Part shown: piece after piece, positions 43,143 to 51,914 of the stretch
How positions within the stretch are numbered: the first letter of the stretch is position 1
How the letters are laid out: every line of letters starts with the position of its first letter
NCBI GenBank assembly: GCA_024710405.1
Contig: JANJUV010000019.1
Coordinates: 124,001-188,000, forward strand
Origin: Bacteroidales bacterium
GTDB taxonomy: Bacteria > Bacteroidota > Bacteroidia > Bacteroidales > F082
DNA length: 64,000 nucleotides
Reading direction: 5' to 3'
Notes under the pieces: model-generated
Told to the model about the DNA's origin: nothing
Seen by the model: the letters and a program-made list of their open reading frames with translations, nothing else
The model's database searches: none
Position numbers and translations under genes: made by a program

Positions 43143-44285
43143 TCAGTAATATTTAAAATCCAACCTGTAACCGATACCAAAACCAATGTATTCAGCTTTG
43201 CCAAAATGTGCTGTCAGCGTAATCATGGCAAAAAGCTGATCGTTGAGCAAATGTTTCAATGCTAATTTCTGATATACATCTCCTTCGGTTTTTTCCAGAC
43301 TTCCCAGATGCATTCCTGCCTGCAGCAGGAAAGAAGTGCGCTGCATCAGAAGCTCATAGGCCAGTGTTGCTCCTGGTTTAAGAAGTTGCCATTGATGTTC
43401 GTAAAGGATTTGTTTACGGTCGAGGATCCTTTTGTCAGAAGCATCATAGGTTGCATCAAGTCCGAATCCTATCTTGCTCTTTGGAGAAACCTGCTTCATT
43501 ATATTAGTTGAAATGCTGTAAACCAAGAACCTCTCTCCAAGCTGGTTTGTCATGTCCTTAAATCCTGTTGAAAATGCTGCCTCAATGCTAAACCACTTCT
43601 TTCCGTCGAACTCAAAGGGATATAATTCAGGGCGTATCAGTCTGTCTAGATATGGATTAGGCTGTTTAATAAACCATGAAAATCCTGCACTGATTGTTGG
43701 GATATTAAGTCCGAAGTTGGGTGTTTTCATCGACCCGTTGCTGAAGTGCGTTAAACCTGCTGAAGCGATGGCAGTCAATCGGGGGGTTACACGCAATCTG
43801 TAATCAATGTATAAACTTACCGCTGCATTCAGGTTTGAGCCGATGGCAAAATGCTTGTAGTTGTCAACCGGATGAAATTTATTGGTCAAATAACCTAATC
43901 CAAGGCCAAGTCTGAAATACAACGCATGGGTGTGGTTGTGATTAATCGGATAGTTGATAAATGGATATACTGCATAGGCTTGTCCGATTTCTTCAAAGCC
44001 ACCTAAAGGGGAATGCCATAGAGCAATGCCAACCAAAGGATATCTGTACAATGCTTCCCAGCGTTCTTTGCCAAAAGTAGATCGTTGGACTGCCAATTCA
44101 CCGGATACGAAATGTGCATTGAATACCTCCATCTCGCGGTGGTGGTGCAGAAAGAAACCACCATGTCCTCTGACCTCTAGCTGAAGGTTGTTCCTGCTCA
44201 TAGGTGCTCTTGCCTGTGCATGAACAATCAATGATAAAACAAGGAGCAGTAAAATCAGTACGGTCGTTTTTCGCAGGAATTTCAT
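43143..44285 (-). CDS. Acyloxyacyl hydrolase / lipid A deacylase, PagL-like outer-membrane protein
   Basis: This 380-residue barrel protein has a signal peptide (about 1-23, ending VHAQ) and a segment ASAGLTHFSNGSMKTPNFG that matches the catalytic His-Ser region of PagL-type lipid A 3-O-deacylases (HxSN and a following PN). Relatives in Bacteroidota are annotated as acyloxyacyl hydrolase. It is about twice the length of Pseudomonas PagL (about 170 residues), with extra strands at the C-terminal side, so activity on lipid A is likely but not certain. It has its own promoter (44293-44320) and is followed after one base by the GIN lipoprotein. Confidence 0.8.
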   Translation of the reverse strand: MKFLRKTTVLILLLLVLSLIVHAQARAPMSRNNLQLEVRGHGGFFLHHHREMEVFNAHFVSGELAVQRSTFGKERWEALYRYPLVGIALWHSPLGGFEEIGQAYAVYPFINYPINHNHTHALYFRLGLGLGYLTNKFHPVDNYKHFAIGSNLNAAVSLYIDYRLRVTPRLTAIASAGLTHFSNGSMKTPNFGLNIPTISAGFSWFIKQPNPYLDRLIRPELYPFEFDGKKWFSIEAAFSTGFKDMTNQLGERFLVYSISTNIMKQVSPKSKIGFGLDATYDASDKRILDRKQILYEHQWQLLKPGATLAYELLMQRTSFLLQAGMHLGSLEKTEGDVYQKLALKHLLNDQLFAMITLTAHFGKAEYIGFGIGYRLDFKYY

Positions 44286-44292
44286 AGGTGTG

Positions 44293-44320
44293 CAAAAGTA
44301 TAGAATTTGTCAGCGACAAA
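44293..44320 (-). promoter_or_regulatory. Promoter of the PagL-like/GIN operon
   Basis: The minus strand reads TTTG (44317-44320), 16 bases, then TACTTTTG (44293-44300), close to the TTTG-N17-TAnnTTTG ideal. The start codon at 44285 is 7 bases beyond the -7 box. Confidence 0.6.
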
Positions 44321-44416
44321 AGCCCAAAAATGGGATGATAACATGCACCTTATATCATAGTAAGTATAATTTACTATTTTTACCAGCATAAAAAACGAAA
44401 AACAAACCTGCCTTTG

Positions 44417-47194
44417 ATGAAACGGGTAATCTCATTGCTTTTTTTAGGATGGCTGTTTTTTCTTCCATGTTGCTCAGTATCGGCTTCAAATGAGGCAGAT
44501 AGCCTTGAGCGTGTTCTACCGGGGTTAAGCCGCTATGAGAAGCTAAATGCTCTTGAAAGACTTTCGGTCATTTACGGCAGAAGCAATCCGGCAAAAGCAT
44601 TAAAATATGACTCGCTAGCCCTCAGTATACATTTGGAAGAGAATAATGTGCGGGGGATTTCCAATGCCTACAACAACATAGGTTTAGGACTTTATGCTTT
44701 AGGGGATTACGTAAGCGCATTGAATTTTTTTAAAGAAAGCTTTCTGTTAAAAGAAAAAATCGGAGATACCGTTGAAATTGTTAAATCGCTTAACAATATG
44801 GGTGTTGTGTATCAACTAGTGGGCGATTATGATGAAGCCGCGAACGTACTCATGCGGTCATTGCAGATCAGACGGAAGTTGCAAGATACTTTGGGTATAG
44901 CCAGAACACTTAATAACCTGAGCGTATTGCAAAAACAGTCGGGTAGAACAGCAGAATCAATTGAACTACTCAAAGAGGCTGAAGAAATTTATGGCCTGAT
45001 GAACGACTCAGCCGGACTTGCTTCGGTCTTTAATAATTATGGTACAGTGTATCAGTTGCTGCAAGACTGGGATCTCGCCCTGAAATATTTCAACTTATCC
45101 ATTGCTTATAAATCTGGCCGAAAGGACGACAGGACACTGGCCAACACATTGAATAATATTGGAATGGTACTTCAAAGTACAGGCAAATATAATGAAGCCA
45201 GAAGTTATTACCAAAAGGTTGTCAGTATGCGGCAGGTAGTGGCTGATCGTCATGGTTTGGTATCTGTGTATATTAACCTCGGGTCGTTACTGAGTGAATT
45301 GCGCCATTATGACAGTGCACATTATTTTTATGCTGAAGCCATTGCTATTGCCACACATGAGAAGCTGTATCCAATGTTGCAAAGGGTCTGGTATCTGCAG
45401 TCGGAGCTCTTCATGCAGCAAAATAACTATCAGGAAGCATACAATAGTCTTCAATTTTCCTATGGCTTTAGAGACAGTGTATTCGATACTCAGTATGCTT
45501 CGAAAATGGCCGAGATGGAAGCCAGACTAAGACTGGACAAAACCATGAAAGAAAATACAATCCTGAAACTACAGCAACAGGTCGATAAGCTTAGGATTCA
45601 GAGGGGAATGATCTGGATTGCAGTTATTTCTTTCATTTTTGTTTCAGCAATGATTTTTGCGTTTGTATTGTATAGGCAACTGAAAACAAAAAAGAGTATA
45701 AACCTGAAGCTCTCGGAAGCCAATAAATTACTTGAGGAGAGCGAAGAAAAATACAAGGCAGTTGTCGAACAAAGCAACGAGGCTGTTTTTATTCACTGGA
45801 ACAGGACAGTTTTGTTTGTGAATACGTATTTGGAACAAATGATGGCTTATCCTAAGGATAAGCTTTACATGATGCATCCTGAGGACATGTTTTATGGTCC
45901 GGACAAGAACAGGTTTATAACTATTGAAGAAGAAGACCCGGAATTGCAGGAGCGGCATGAGCTAAGGCTTGTGACTGCTCAGGGTCGGATATCATGGGTT
46001 AGTCTGGGACAAAAAAAGATATTACTGTTTGGAGAACCTGCCTGGTTGTGTGTGGCTCAAGACATCACTGACCGGAAGGAGACAGCCTCGCTGGTAAGAA
46101 AACTAGAGCTTGCTGTGCGGCAAAGTCCGGTCTCCATTACTATAACTGATTCAGATGGTCATATTGAATTTGTTAATCAACAATTTACCCGTTTGTCGGG
46201 CTATAGTCAGGAGGAGGTCATTGGGCGAAAACCTTCAATTCTAAAATCAGGCAAGACAAACCCTGAGCTATACCGGAAAATGTGGGAGACAATAAGTTCA
46301 GGTAACATATGGTACGGCGAATTGTTGAATAAAGCAAAAGATGGAAGTTATTACTGGATTTCGGCCTCAATATCCCCCATTCTGGACGAGAATCAGATTA
46401 TCACACATTACCTTTCTGTCAAGGAGGATATAACACACCGGAAAGCGGCCGAGCAGCAATTACTGGAGAATCAGGCAAAACTGCATGAAGCAAACGCAAC
46501 AAAAGACAAGTTTTTTTCCATCATTGCCCATGACCTTAAGAATCCGTTTAACGCAATCATCGGATTCAGTCAATTGCTTCTGTCTGAGGAGGAAAATCTT
46601 GACAAAGAAGAAAAACTTGAATACATAAGAAATATTTTCACAGCCTCTCATAATACATACCGCTTGCTTGAGAACCTGCTTGAATGGGCACGAACCCAAA
46701 CCGGTGCCATTAGTTTCAGCCCGGATTATTTTGATATCAGCATGGCCATTGGTCAGGTGATGGAAACAATTGCCATAAATGCAGCGCGCAAGCGTATTGA
46801 ACTTGTTTCCGATGTTCCTTTTAACACAACTGTGTTTGCTGATTTTCAGATGATCATGGGTGTTTTACGAAACCTGATTTCCAACGCAGTCAAGTTTACT
46901 CCCGGAGGTGGCTCAGTCAGAGTTTCGCACAGATCCGAAAATAACAAAGTTATTGTAACCGTCACCGACACAGGTATAGGTATCCCCGCTAACAAGATTG
47001 ATGGATTATTCAGAGTTGACCATCAATTCCGTCGCGAGGGAACTGATTCAGAGCCGGGTACCGGCCTTGGTTTGATTCTGTGTCAGGAATTTGTGACAAA
47101 AAACGGCGGTGAGATATGGGTTGAAAGTAAGACGGAATCAGAATCGTCGGGTAGTATATTTTATTTCAGTTTGCCTGTTGGACCAAATATGTAG
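44417..47194 (+). CDS. TPR-PAS-PAS sensor histidine kinase
   Basis: This 925-residue kinase has a signal peptide (about 1-24). A periplasmic tetratricopeptide region follows (about 40-385; repeats such as ANTLNNIGMVLQSTGKYNEAR and SLNNMGVVYQLVGDYDEAA). A transmembrane helix at about 393-418 comes next, then a coiled coil and two PAS domains (about 440-555 and 565-690, the second with FVNQQFTRLSGYSQEEVIG). The HisKA domain has phospho-acceptor H705 in IIAHDLKNPFNAIIG. The HATPase domain has NLISNAVKFTP, DTGIGIP and GTGLGLILCQ. The start is ATG 44417. It has no receiver domain of its own, but a single receiver protein is encoded 17 bases downstream and is the likely partner. Confidence 0.92.
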   Translation: MKRVISLLFLGWLFFLPCCSVSASNEADSLERVLPGLSRYEKLNALERLSVIYGRSNPAKALKYDSLALSIHLEENNVRGISNAYNNIGLGLYALGDYVSALNFFKESFLLKEKIGDTVEIVKSLNNMGVVYQLVGDYDEAANVLMRSLQIRRKLQDTLGIARTLNNLSVLQKQSGRTAESIELLKEAEEIYGLMNDSAGLASVFNNYGTVYQLLQDWDLALKYFNLSIAYKSGRKDDRTLANTLNNIGMVLQSTGKYNEARSYYQKVVSMRQVVADRHGLVSVYINLGSLLSELRHYDSAHYFYAEAIAIATHEKLYPMLQRVWYLQSELFMQQNNYQEAYNSLQFSYGFRDSVFDTQYASKMAEMEARLRLDKTMKENTILKLQQQVDKLRIQRGMIWIAVISFIFVSAMIFAFVLYRQLKTKKSINLKLSEANKLLEESEEKYKAVVEQSNEAVFIHWNRTVLFVNTYLEQMMAYPKDKLYMMHPEDMFYGPDKNRFITIEEEDPELQERHELRLVTAQGRISWVSLGQKKILLFGEPAWLCVAQDITDRKETASLVRKLELAVRQSPVSITITDSDGHIEFVNQQFTRLSGYSQEEVIGRKPSILKSGKTNPELYRKMWETISSGNIWYGELLNKAKDGSYYWISASISPILDENQIITHYLSVKEDITHRKAAEQQLLENQAKLHEANATKDKFFSIIAHDLKNPFNAIIGFSQLLLSEEENLDKEEKLEYIRNIFTASHNTYRLLENLLEWARTQTGAISFSPDYFDISMAIGQVMETIAINAARKRIELVSDVPFNTTVFADFQMIMGVLRNLISNAVKFTPGGGSVRVSHRSENNKVIVTVTDTGIGIPANKIDGLFRVDHQFRREGTDSEPGTGLGLILCQEFVTKNGGEIWVESKTESESSGSIFYFSLPVGPNM

Positions 47195-47211
47195 AAACAA
47201 ACAAATATGCC

Positions 47212-47583
47212 ATGAAAGTGCTATTGGTAGAAGATAACCTGTTGAATCAGAAATTTGCCGAAACTATACTTAAAAAGGTTGGTTATGAGATTGATATAGC
47301 CGAGAATGGTCTCATTGGCTTTGAGATGTATTGTAAAAAACGATACGATATTGTGCTCATGGACATTCAGATGCCTGTTATGGATGGCGTTGAATCAACC
47401 CTCAAGATCAGGAAATGGGAGCAGCAAAAAAGGCTCAAGCCTGTACCAGTTGTTGCAGTAACAGCCTATGCACTTGAAAATGATGTTGAACGTTATCTCG
47501 GTGCAGGTATCAATGCCTACCTTCGCAAGCCATACCAGCCTAAAGATTTAGTAGAACTGGTGCAGCAATTTACCTCAGGTTGA
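47212..47583 (+). CDS. Single-domain response regulator (receiver only)
   Basis: This 123-residue protein is a CheY-like receiver. Acidic residues E7 and D8, phospho-acceptor D51 (VLMDIQMPVMDG), T84 and K106 are all in place. There is no output domain. It lies 17 bases after the histidine kinase and probably receives its phosphate. The sequence resembles receivers of hybrid kinases, so it may be a split part of such a kinase and pass phosphate on to another protein or act by protein binding. Confidence 0.93.
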   Translation: MKVLLVEDNLLNQKFAETILKKVGYEIDIAENGLIGFEMYCKKRYDIVLMDIQMPVMDGVESTLKIRKWEQQKRLKPVPVVAVTAYALENDVERYLGAGINAYLRKPYQPKDLVELVQQFTSG

Positions 47584-47656
47584 GGATAAAGCCTGACCAC
47601 GTGCATTAATCCCCTGCTTTCGTCAGGAGTTCCCTGTCCGGGCATAAAAATTCATG

Positions 47657-47664
47657 TACTTTTG
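47657..47664 (+). promoter_or_regulatory. -7 promoter element of mazG
   Basis: TACTTTTG fits TAnnTTTG and lies 24 bases before ATG 47689. It overlaps an in-frame TTG, which therefore cannot be the start codon. Confidence 0.5.
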
Positions 47665-47688
47665 TCCGTTTTAAAGAATGGTCTAATT

Positions 47689-48462
47689 ATGGAAGAGAAA
47701 CTTAAGGCTTTCGGAAGGCTTCTGCAAATTATGGATGAATTGAGGGCCGGTTGTCCCTGGGATCGTGAACAAACCTTTGAAAGTCTCAGACACCTGACCA
47801 TTGAAGAGACTTATGAGTTAAGTGATTCAATTTTGGCCAAGGATTATCAAGGTTTGGGAAAGGAACTTGGCGACATCATGTTACATCTTGTGTTTTATGC
47901 AAAAATTGCAGAGGAAAAAGGCCTTTTCGATATCAGGGATGTGGCAGAAGGAATTTGCGAAAAGCTTGTCAGGCGCCATCCACATATATACGGAGATGTT
48001 CACGTGAGCGATCAGGAGGAGGTGAAAAGCAATTGGGAGAAAATAAAACTGGGTGAAGGCAAGAAATCGGTTCTTGAAGGAGTGCCAAATTCATTGCCTG
48101 CCTTACTTAAAGCTTATCGGATGCAGGAAAAAGCAGGAGGTGTTGGGTTTGAATGGGAAAGAAGAGAAGATGTATGGAAGAAAGTAAGGGAAGAACTGAA
48201 CGAACTGAATTCCGAAGTTGAAGCGGATTCAGGTGCCGAAAGAATTGAAGATGAGTTTGGTGATGTGTTATTTGCTCTTGTAAATTATGCCAGGTATATA
48301 GGCGTGAACCCGGAGGATGCTTTGGAACGAACCAACCGTAAGTTTCTTTCTCGTTTTCGTTACATTGAAGATCAAGCTCAAGCGAAAGGTAAAAGCCTGC
48401 ACGATATGAGTCTTGATGAAATGGATCTCTTGTGGAATGAAGCAAAAAAGTCAGGGATATAA
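47689..48462 (+). CDS. mazG: Nucleoside triphosphate pyrophosphohydrolase MazG
   Basis: This 257-residue protein hydrolyses nucleoside triphosphates to monophosphates and pyrophosphate, cleaning the nucleotide pool. It has two MazG domains. The first has GCPWDREQTFESLRHLTIEE and the metal motif ExxELGDIMLHLVFYAKIAEE; the second has ERIEDEFGDVLFALVNYARYIG. The length and tandem layout match E. coli MazG (263 residues). The PAP2 phosphatase gene starts 9 bases downstream, so both probably share the promoter at 47657. Confidence 0.93.
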   Translation: MEEKLKAFGRLLQIMDELRAGCPWDREQTFESLRHLTIEETYELSDSILAKDYQGLGKELGDIMLHLVFYAKIAEEKGLFDIRDVAEGICEKLVRRHPHIYGDVHVSDQEEVKSNWEKIKLGEGKKSVLEGVPNSLPALLKAYRMQEKAGGVGFEWERREDVWKKVREELNELNSEVEADSGAERIEDEFGDVLFALVNYARYIGVNPEDALERTNRKFLSRFRYIEDQAQAKGKSLHDMSLDEMDLLWNEAKKSGI

Positions 48463-48471
48463 GCCGGCGCT

Positions 48472-49290
48472 ATGCAATTCAGCGTATTGATATTGGGTTT
48501 ATTGTTAGTCTCCGCCCGGTTGGCTGCTCAACCTCCACAGGATTCAACCTGTTTTCTGATTAACGGGCAATATGTTATAGATTTTGGCAGGGCAACCATT
48601 TTTACGGCCGCTCAACCCCTACATTTTGGTGTGCGTCAATGGGCTACAGTGGCATTTATTGGTGGCGCAGGTTATGTTGCTTACCGATATGACTTGGAGA
48701 TCAATGACTTTCTGCACAAGAATATTACAGATGAGCAATCCAGAATTATAAAGCACGCAGGCGGGCCAATTGGTAACGGATTAATAATTTTGCCATTGTT
48801 AGGAGCCTTGTATGTTCATGGAATAAAGGCAGATAACGATCAGTCACGACGAGCTGCATTACATGGTATGCAGGCATTTGTGCTTGGTGCCGGTGCTACT
48901 ATCGTTCTGAAGCAGTTAACAAAACGAGCCAGGCCTGATCAGCTGTTAATTTCTAATCCTGATGCGTGGTATGGTCCTTCGGGATATGGAGGATATGATG
49001 CTTTTCCTTCGGGACACAGTCTGAGATCATTTGCAGTGGCAACAGTTTTGGCAGGAGTATATGAAGATAAGCCCTGGGTCGGAATAGCCGCCTATTCACT
49101 TGCTGGATTTGCTTCGTTGAGCCGCTTAGCATACGGTGAACACTGGTTGTCAGATGTGGTTGCAGGTGCCGCATTGGGATATTTTGTAGGTAGGGGAGTA
49201 TTGTTGTTCAACAGAAGCCGATATGCCGGCTGTATACAACCCCATATTGGCACACATGGAATTGGTTTTCAGGTCTCGATAGGCAAATAA
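48472..49290 (+). CDS. PAP2-family membrane phosphatase
   Basis: This 272-residue protein has a signal peptide-like N-terminus (about 1-19) and several hydrophobic segments. The PAP2/acid phosphatase triad is complete: KRARPDQ (K-x6-RP type), YDAFPSGHSLRSF and SRLAYGEHWLSDVVAGAALG. PAP2 enzymes of this type dephosphorylate undecaprenyl pyrophosphate, phosphatidate or lipid A. The last would fit the other lipid A genes in the window, but substrate cannot be read from sequence. It is 9 bases after mazG and ends at a bidirectional terminator. Confidence 0.88.
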   Translation: MQFSVLILGLLLVSARLAAQPPQDSTCFLINGQYVIDFGRATIFTAAQPLHFGVRQWATVAFIGGAGYVAYRYDLEINDFLHKNITDEQSRIIKHAGGPIGNGLIILPLLGALYVHGIKADNDQSRRAALHGMQAFVLGAGATIVLKQLTKRARPDQLLISNPDAWYGPSGYGGYDAFPSGHSLRSFAVATVLAGVYEDKPWVGIAAYSLAGFASLSRLAYGEHWLSDVVAGAALGYFVGRGVLLFNRSRYAGCIQPHIGTHGIGFQVSIGK

Positions 49291-49292
49291 AA

Positions 49293-49321
49293 ACGCCCTG
49301 CTTTAGCATGAAGCAGGGCGT
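49293..49321. terminator. Bidirectional terminator between PAP2 and peroxiredoxin genes
   Basis: ACGCCCTGCTT and AAGCAGGGCGT form a perfect 11-base-pair stem with a 7-base loop between two convergent genes. Confidence 0.85.
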
Positions 49322-49344
49322 CCGAAATGTTATTTCAATGAAAA

Positions 49345-49977
49345 TTAATGTTTTGCGAGATAGCCGGAAACACCTTCGTGGGTAGCCTGCATGGCATCTT
49401 CGCCCGGTTTCCAGTTGGCTGGACAAACTTCGCCGTGTTCTTCAAAATACTGTAGTGCATCTACCATGCGGATAGCTTCGTCGATGCTGCGGCCAAGTGG
49501 AAGGTCGTTCACCACCTGATGGCGGACAACACCTTGTTTGTCGATCAGGAACAAACCACGATAGGCAACAGGAGCACCGTTGAATTCCATTTCACCGTCT
49601 TCGTTGTAGTCAAACTCGCCGGCAAGCACATCAAAATTGGCTGAAATGGTTTTGCTCAGATCTGAAACAAGCGGATATGTAACTCCTTCAATACCACCTT
49701 TATCTTTAGGTGTATTGAGCCATGCCCAATGTGAAAACTTTGAATCGATGGAACATCCTACCACAGCAACATCCCTGTTTTCGAACTCTTCCATTTTTTC
49801 CTGAAATGCAAGGATTTCGGTAGGGCATACAAAGGTAAAATCGAGGGGATAGAAGAAGAAGATTACATGTTTTTTGCCAATGTATTGCTCGAGAGAGAAT
49901 TTTTCAACGAATTCGCCTCCGTCAACAACGGCATCTGCTTCAAATAAAGGTGCTTTTTTTCCTACTAATACGGCCAT
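49345..49977 (-). CDS. Typical 2-Cys peroxiredoxin (AhpC/Prx1 type)
   Basis: This 210-residue enzyme reduces hydrogen peroxide and alkyl hydroperoxides. The peroxidatic Cys51 is in FYPLDFTFVCPTEIL, and the resolving Cys185 in GEVCPANWKPG. The C-terminal tail reads GVSGYLAKH. The length and motifs place it in the Prx1/AhpC subfamily. There is no ahpF next to it, so its reductant is probably thioredoxin. It has a good -7 box upstream and is transcribed alone, away from the TolC gene. Confidence 0.94.
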   Translation of the reverse strand: MAVLVGKKAPLFEADAVVDGGEFVEKFSLEQYIGKKHVIFFFYPLDFTFVCPTEILAFQEKMEEFENRDVAVVGCSIDSKFSHWAWLNTPKDKGGIEGVTYPLVSDLSKTISANFDVLAGEFDYNEDGEMEFNGAPVAYRGLFLIDKQGVVRHQVVNDLPLGRSIDEAIRMVDALQYFEEHGEVCPANWKPGEDAMQATHEGVSGYLAKH

Positions 49978-50023
49978 TTTAAAATGATTTTTTAGGGTTA
50001 ATTAATTGTCTTTTATGTTGCTG

Positions 50024-50031
50024 CAAAGGTA
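50024..50031 (-). promoter_or_regulatory. -7 promoter element of the peroxiredoxin gene
   Basis: The minus strand reads TACCTTTG, fitting TAnnTTTG, 46 bases before the ATG. CAAA at 50042-50045 (TTTG on the minus strand) is too close to serve as a normal -33. Confidence 0.5.
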
Positions 50032-50112
50032 CGGATTTAGGCAAAGCCTTATCATTATTACAAAAATTTAACCTGAGTTTTTCGACGAATATTATCCTAA
50101 CAACTCCTTGTA

Positions 50113-51627
50113 TTATTTTAGAAGCTCTTCGGGTGTCACATTTAGTTTTCTGTTGGCAGTGAAATCGAAAAGGGTGAGTCTTCTCAACTCGTAAAAACTG
50201 GTCCAGTAGGTTTTCAGTGCGCTGTAATAGCCTATTTTGGCATTGTCGTTGTCAATCTGGGCGTTTTTTAGCTCAAGCACATCGTTCACTTTACCGATCA
50301 TGTAGCGTTTTTGAGTAACATCAAAACGTTTCTGTGCCACTGTATCTGCTTTGGCAGCGATTAAAAGCTGGTTTTTCTGCATCATGAACTGAGTGACCTG
50401 TAAAAAGACATTTTGCTCAAAATCAAGCCGTTCCTGTTCGATTGATGTGCGTACCAGATCAAGTCCCGACTCGGCCATTTTGATCCGTCCGCGGGCTTGC
50501 CCCCAATCGAGTATGGGTATAGTCAAACCTACCGAAACACGTTGTTCATCAAGAGGATTATTATACACCTGATCAAACAGGTCAGAAGATTGTGTAAGAC
50601 CATAAGTAGCAAAAATTTCAGCGTCGAATCGGCCATCGAGCTTAGCCATGCTGAGTTGGCTTTCTGCTTCCAATAATCTGCGTTCGAATGCCATTCCGGT
50701 AGATGTGTTCGATTGGGCTTCTGCAACGGCTCTTGGAATATCCACGTCGAAGTGGAAGGTTTCGGCCGGGGGAAGTAACACCAATGGATTATTGGTTTTC
50801 AGCCTCAGGTAGGATTTAAATGTGAACAACATGTTCTGATAGTTGAGGTCAGCATTCTCCATTGCTGCATTTGCCCTAAGCAGATTGAGTTCCAGCTGAA
50901 GAAGTTCGTTTTCGGCTATCTTGCCCAGAGTATAACGTCCACGCGCTATATTATACAAGGTGTCGTAATTGGCTTGATTCTTTACGGCGATTGAAACTTC
51001 AACCTGTGCCATGAGCAGATTGAAAAAATGGTTTACGGCAGTGAATGCAATTTTTTCCCGTGACTCAAGATATTCCCTTCGGGCTTCTTCATACACCATT
51101 GGTTCGATCTTTTTCTCCCATTTGTAGGAGTTGTAGCTGAAAATCGGCTGCCTGAAACCGATACTCACAGGTGTTGACAGGAATTGTTTCGTTGTTGTGT
51201 CCGTGTAATAATTGTCAATTCTTTGTAAGCCGGAATTTAAAAAAACCTCACCTCCGGTTAGTCCGATTCTCTGACTCAGGGATAAGTTTGCGGTATATCG
51301 GGCCAGTTGTCTTTCGCGATACTCTTCGGTGCCGTCCGATTGTGTGATGGCATCTATTGTGCGGTTGTAGTTTGGGAGGGTGGCATCAAGTTTCAGGTTG
51401 GGCAGGTAACCTGCTTTGAAACTACGGTAGTCCCAGTAGCTCCTGCGAAAACGGTGCTTGGCAATCAATGCATCAGGCGATTGCTCCTGTGCCAGCCGAA
51501 TCACTTCGCTGAGGGAAAAATACTGTGTGTTGTCTTGCCCCATCAATACAATGGGAAATAATGCCACCAGCGTTATCAGATTCAATCCTTGCCGCCATTT
51601 TTGAACGAAACCCATAATAATCATCAC
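50113..51627 (-). CDS. TolC-family outer-membrane efflux protein
   Basis: This 504-residue protein has a signal peptide (about 1-31, ending VLMGQ) and two OEP repeats of long helices with barrel strands between. Typical phrases are LAQEQSPDALIAKHRFRRSYWDY, LGKIAENELLQLELNLLRANAAMENA, and VGLTIPILDWGQARGRIKMAESGL. It forms the outer-membrane duct of a tripartite exporter with the adaptor and permease encoded upstream. The start is ATG 51627, or ATG 51615, which has an AAAGGTG sequence at a better distance. It is the last gene of the guaB-to-TolC run. Confidence 0.9.
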   Translation of the reverse strand: MMIIMGFVQKWRQGLNLITLVALFPIVLMGQDNTQYFSLSEVIRLAQEQSPDALIAKHRFRRSYWDYRSFKAGYLPNLKLDATLPNYNRTIDAITQSDGTEEYRERQLARYTANLSLSQRIGLTGGEVFLNSGLQRIDNYYTDTTTKQFLSTPVSIGFRQPIFSYNSYKWEKKIEPMVYEEARREYLESREKIAFTAVNHFFNLLMAQVEVSIAVKNQANYDTLYNIARGRYTLGKIAENELLQLELNLLRANAAMENADLNYQNMLFTFKSYLRLKTNNPLVLLPPAETFHFDVDIPRAVAEAQSNTSTGMAFERRLLEAESQLSMAKLDGRFDAEIFATYGLTQSSDLFDQVYNNPLDEQRVSVGLTIPILDWGQARGRIKMAESGLDLVRTSIEQERLDFEQNVFLQVTQFMMQKNQLLIAAKADTVAQKRFDVTQKRYMIGKVNDVLELKNAQIDNDNAKIGYYSALKTYWTSFYELRRLTLFDFTANRKLNVTPEELLK

Positions 51628-51639
51628 CTTTGGCTAAGT

Positions 51640-51888
51640 TTACAATTCAGATTCTAATCCGTTTCTGATATTAAATTCCCTGATAATCGGGAGTGCAATA
51701 TCCATATAAGATTCTTCGATCAGCACATGTACCGAAAACTGTATTGATCCTATTCCAAGGAAATTGCCTGTTTGCTGATCGTTTCGTATCATGTTCGGAA
51801 CTCCGGCTTGCTCCAGTTCGGCACTCAGCGACCAGGCCTGAAACTCGTTGCCTGAAAAGATGATAGTAAGGTGGTTTTCGCTATTCAT
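51640..51888 (-). CDS. DUF2007-domain small protein
   Basis: This 82-residue protein has the DUF2007 fold, labelled putative signal-transducing protein: an alpha/beta ferredoxin-like domain with the opening TIIFSGNEFQAWSLSAELEQAGVP and a later VHVLIEESYMDIALPIIREF. It is cytoplasmic, with no signal peptide or membrane segment. Its function is unknown. Its place between an ABC-type permease and TolC (26 and 12 base gaps) suggests co-expression with the exporter, which is not a usual partner for this family as far as I know. Confidence 0.85.
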   Translation of the reverse strand: MNSENHLTIIFSGNEFQAWSLSAELEQAGVPNMIRNDQQTGNFLGIGSIQFSVHVLIEESYMDIALPIIREFNIRNGLESEL

Positions 51889-51914
51889 AATCGAATCTGC
51901 TTATGTGGATTTTA

